From: Candidatus Kaistella beijingensis
GTDB lineage: Bacteria > Bacteroidota > Bacteroidia > Flavobacteriales > Weeksellaceae
Assembly (NCBI RefSeq): GCF_020084865.1
Contig: NZ_CP071953.1
Coordinates: forward strand, 2,666,001 to 2,730,000
DNA: 64,000 nt
Direction of reading: 5' to 3'
Part shown: piece after piece, positions 61,844 to 64,000 of the stretch
Numbering within the stretch: position 1 is the stretch's first letter
Layout: each line of letters starts with the position of its first letter
The notes under the pieces: generated by a model
Seen by the model: the letters and a program-made list of their open reading frames with translations, nothing else
Databases searched by the model: none
Told to the model about the DNA's origin: nothing
Position numbers and translations under genes: made by a program

Positions 61844-61851
61844 CAAAAGTA
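61844..61851 (-). promoter_or_regulatory. -7 box of the CBS-like gene
   Basis: TACTTTTG on the minus strand, 18 bp before the ATG. Confidence 0.55.
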
Positions 61852-61872
61852 CGGATTCTTTGGCAATTTGTA

Positions 61873-61942
61873 CCCGCTGTCCGCTATATCTTTTTTGCCA
61901 CTCGTTCCTCGCTGCAAAAAAGGATGCCGCTTCCATCGGGGC
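61873..61942 (-). ncRNA. Candidate structured RNA/repeat element, copy 2
   Basis: On the minus strand CCCCGATGGAAGCGGCATCC, a TTTTTTGC-AGCGAGGAACGAGT-GGCAAAAAAG hairpin, then ATATAGCGGACAGCGGG. It shares flanks (GGAA..ATCCTTTTT and AAAAAGAT..TAGC) with the element at 21770-21842. Confidence 0.5.
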
Positions 61943-62006
61943 TAGAAGTTAAGGAATTTTGTCTTTCGAAGGGAATTGTTGTGCGCAGAAAAAACCTGTG
62001 TTTTTT

Positions 62007-62026
62007 GGACAGATCACGATCTGTCC
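62007..62026. repeat. GGACAGATC palindrome
   Basis: Perfect 9-bp inverted repeat GGACAGATC-AC-GATCTGTCC in a GTAGGGACAGATC context; a related broken copy lies at 43769-43817. Confidence 0.6.
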
Positions 62027-62043
62027 CTACAAGAATCGCAATA

Positions 62044-62084
62044 ATGCAACAATCTGCAACCTGCACCAATTGCACCATGCACCA
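62044..62084. repeat. TGCAACC/TGCACC-family repeat
   Basis: TGCAACC, TGCACCAAT, TGCACCA, TGCACCA units just after the permease stop codon. Confidence 0.65.
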
Positions 62085-62088
62085 AAAT

Positions 62089-63318
62089 TTAATTATACTT
62101 AATCGCCTTCACCGGAGAAATCTTGCTGATCAGATAACTTGGCAAAATCAGTGCGACAGCAGAAACGATGAGGATTCCAATAGAAATGGCGAGAATATAA
62201 AGAGGATTCAAATCTACGGGAACTACACTCAAATAGTAATTCTCGGGATTTAATTTGATGATCCCGAAATATTTTTGAATCAGCAGGAATCCAATTCCGA
62301 TCAGATTTCCGAAAACCAATCCCGGAATCATGATCAGCAAAGTGTAATTGATGAAAATGGTTCGGATTTGTCCGTTACTTGCGCCCAAAGTTTTCAGCAT
62401 TCCGATGGAATTGGTTCGCTCGATAATCAAAATCAGCAAAACCATCACAATATTGATAATTACCACAACAAGCATAATGATGATGATCAACGCAATATTG
62501 GTGTCGAATATCGCAATGAAATCCATGATTTGCGGATATTGATCAGTTGCTTTTACGGTATAATTTTTATAGCCCACCAATTTGTCCACAAGTGGTGCAT
62601 CTTCATCAATGTCATTAATATTTTTTAGAAAAACATCGATTCCGCCTATTTCCTTTCCTTGAAAACCCTGTATTTTTCTAGCATGATTGATTCCGCCGAT
62701 GACGAAAAGTTCGTCAATCATTTTGATATCTGTTTTGTAAATTCCAACAACCTGAAATTTTCTATAGAGCGGACTTTGGTTTTCTTTGGAAAAAATGGCG
62801 ACAATGCTGTCTTTCACATTCAAATGAAGATCAGACGCTAACTTTTGCGAAATGGCAATTCCGTAGTTGAAAACACCTTCTTTTACTATTGGAGTTTTAC
62901 CTTCAATCAAAAATTTTTTAAACCTTTCATGGTCAAAATCGGGGCCAATTCCTTTAAAGATAATTCCGGCAAAATTATGTTCGTTACGCAGAATTCCACT
63001 TACGGAAACGTATTTCTGCATATTTGCCACATCGGGTAATTCCTTGATTTTTTGAATTTGAAGTCCTTCCGTACTTAAAGGTGAGGAGTTATAAGAATTG
63101 TTCGACTGTTTGGATTTAATGGAAATATGTCCCGAAAAATCCGCCATTCGCTCTTTAATCGCCCGTTTCGAACCCAATCCTGTAGAAACCGTAATTAAAG
63201 AAACAATCACTCCTAAAGCTACGGAAAGCCGACCAATAAAGACAATAATCCGTGAAAGATTATTTTTGTTATCTTTGGAAAAAGCAATTTTTTTAGAAAA
63301 ATATAACGGAAACTTCAA
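62089..63318 (-). CDS. FtsX-like permease (LolC/LolE type)
   Basis: About 409 residues from a TTG at 63318 (KFPLYFSKKIAFSKDNKN). One N-terminal membrane helix, a periplasmic domain (about 50-250) and three C-terminal helices (LALIIIIMLVVVIINIVMVL, GLVFGNLIGIGFL, ILVSAVALILPSYLI) make the MacB/LolCE layout. The conserved IERTNSIGMLKTLGASNGQI is the ATPase coupling helix. It probably extracts lipoproteins toward the outer membrane. A longer start at 63369 would overlap the divergent NamZ gene. Confidence 0.88.
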   Translation of the reverse strand: MKFPLYFSKKIAFSKDNKNNLSRIIVFIGRLSVALGVIVSLITVSTGLGSKRAIKERMADFSGHISIKSKQSNNSYNSSPLSTEGLQIQKIKELPDVANMQKYVSVSGILRNEHNFAGIIFKGIGPDFDHERFKKFLIEGKTPIVKEGVFNYGIAISQKLASDLHLNVKDSIVAIFSKENQSPLYRKFQVVGIYKTDIKMIDELFVIGGINHARKIQGFQGKEIGGIDVFLKNINDIDEDAPLVDKLVGYKNYTVKATDQYPQIMDFIAIFDTNIALIIIIMLVVVIINIVMVLLILIIERTNSIGMLKTLGASNGQIRTIFINYTLLIMIPGLVFGNLIGIGFLLIQKYFGIIKLNPENYYLSVVPVDLNPLYILAISIGILIVSAVALILPSYLISKISPVKAIKYN

Positions 63319-63322
63319 GCGG

Positions 63323-64000
63323 ATGAATTTAGCCCTCAAAATTAAAGATTTATTTCTGATTGTCCTCATTTATTTCGGTTTTTGCCAACCAAATTTTGCA
63401 CAAAACATCGATAAAAACTGTTTTAAAACAGGAGCAGATCGCCCTGAATTGTATCTTCCCTTTCTTGAAAACAAAACCATCGCGGTTGTCACCAATCAAA
63501 CCGGATTGCTGAAAGACAAAACATTTCTGGTGGATTTTTTGGTGAAAAAAAATATTAAAATCAAAACGATTTTCGCTCCTGAACACGGTTTTCGTGGCGA
63601 TGCAGATGCAGGTGAACACGTGAAAAACGGAGTGGATTCTAAAACCGGAATTCCGATTGTTTCCCTTTATGGAAGTAATAAAAAGCCAACTTCCGAACAA
63701 TTAAAAGGAATTGATTTGGTTTTGTTTGATATTCAAGATGTTGGAGTTCGGTTTTACACCTATATTTCGACTTTGACTTATGTAATGGAAGCCGGAGCGG
63801 AAAATAACGTGGAAGTCATCGTTCTGGACCGACCAAATCCACACGACGGTTATATTGACGGTCCGGTTTTGAAAGACCAATGGAAAAGTTTCGTGGGAAT
63901 GCACAACGTTCCAATAGTTTACGGTTTGACGATTGGTGAATACGGAAAAATGGTGAATGGCGAAAAGTGGCTGAAGAACGGAGTACAAGCAAAATATACC
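63323..64000 (+). CDS. Exo-beta-N-acetylmuramidase NamZ-like (DUF1343), partial at window edge
   Basis: First 226 codons, open at the right edge. Signal peptide (1-26, QPNFAQ) then the DUF1343 start: GADRPELYLPFLENKTIAVV, TNQTGLLKDKTFLVD, IFAPEHGFRGDADAGE, LVLFDIQDVGVRFYTY and VLDRPNPHDG. The family removes terminal MurNAc from peptidoglycan fragments in cell-wall recycling. It begins 4 bp from the divergent permease gene. Confidence 0.9.
   Translation, partial: MNLALKIKDLFLIVLIYFGFCQPNFAQNIDKNCFKTGADRPELYLPFLENKTIAVVTNQTGLLKDKTFLVDFLVKKNIKIKTIFAPEHGFRGDADAGEHVKNGVDSKTGIPIVSLYGSNKKPTSEQLKGIDLVLFDIQDVGVRFYTYISTLTYVMEAGAENNVEVIVLDRPNPHDGYIDGPVLKDQWKSFVGMHNVPIVYGLTIGEYGKMVNGEKWLKNGVQAKYT

Overview
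ORGANISM. The window reads as chromosome of a low-GC Flavobacteriia member, most likely Weeksellaceae (Chryseobacterium/Kaistella-like). Support: many promoters carry the Bacteroidota -7 box TAnnTTTG; there is a type IX secretion (T9SS) C-terminal sorting domain; several families are largely restricted to this phylum (DUF4290, DUF6263, DUF4834, DUF6341/DUF6427, OstA-like, SusC-type TonB receptor with a surface lipoprotein); MurA has the Asp form of the fosfomycin-target residue. The genus is inference. No rRNA, tRNA, CRISPR or prophage was seen. LAYOUT. 1-2.7 kb: peroxiredoxin/thioredoxin/DUF6952 operon, a haem-binding c-type protein and a DCC thiol-disulfide protein. 2.8-7.7 kb: DUF4290-murA, der, upp and comF. 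7.8-12.3 kb: glyoxylate-shunt unit (aceB, aceA) with a divergent RamB/ScfR-type regulator and a paired palindromic operator. 12.5-17.3 kb: queD, lpxH, LuxE-like acyl-protein synthetase, MmcB-like protein, aquaporin, DUF4230. 17.4-24.1 kb: secreted T9SS alpha-amylase-family enzyme, MpaB-like oxygenase, gapA and pfkA. 24.5-28.0 kb: probable metal-uptake cassette (small His/Cys protein, TonB receptor, lipoprotein). 28.2-35.2 kb: trigger factor, MgtC-like, DUF3109, DUF6427/DUF6341, universal stress protein, FAH hydrolase, DnaQ-like exonuclease, pssA. 35.4-43.7 kb: LTA-synthase-like sulfatase, DUF2147, pdhB, kup, Fur-family regulator coupled to an OstA-like protein. 43.7-44.4 kb: 68-bp tandem repeat array. 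44.4-48.9 kb: class III aminotransferase, START-like protein, degenerate class IV aminotransferase, yqgE, pdxH. 49.06-50.48 kb: a complete IS3-family element (IS150 group) inside the loop of the HU-gene terminator. 50.5-64 kb: hup, panD, flippase-like membrane protein, M3 peptidase, a broken SRPBCC gene, DUF6263 lipoprotein, DUF4834-yfhO-glycosyltransferase, a cystathionine-beta-synthase-like enzyme, LolC/E-like permease and a NamZ exo-muramidase gene running off the right edge. HOW IT FITS. Most genes are housekeeping: central carbon (gapA, pfkA, pdhB, aceA, aceB), envelope building (murA, lpxH, OstA-like, pssA, Lol permease, NamZ) and redox defence. WHAT STANDS OUT is the non-coding layer. 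Intergenic DNA is full of short-period arrays (7-bp units in many sequence versions, a strict 10-bp TTCAAAC family, a 7-10-bp TGCACC family), palindromic elements with conserved ends and variable centres, and GAA-loop hairpins. Several of these families also lie in frame inside genes (M3 peptidase, LuxE-like protein, glycosyltransferase).
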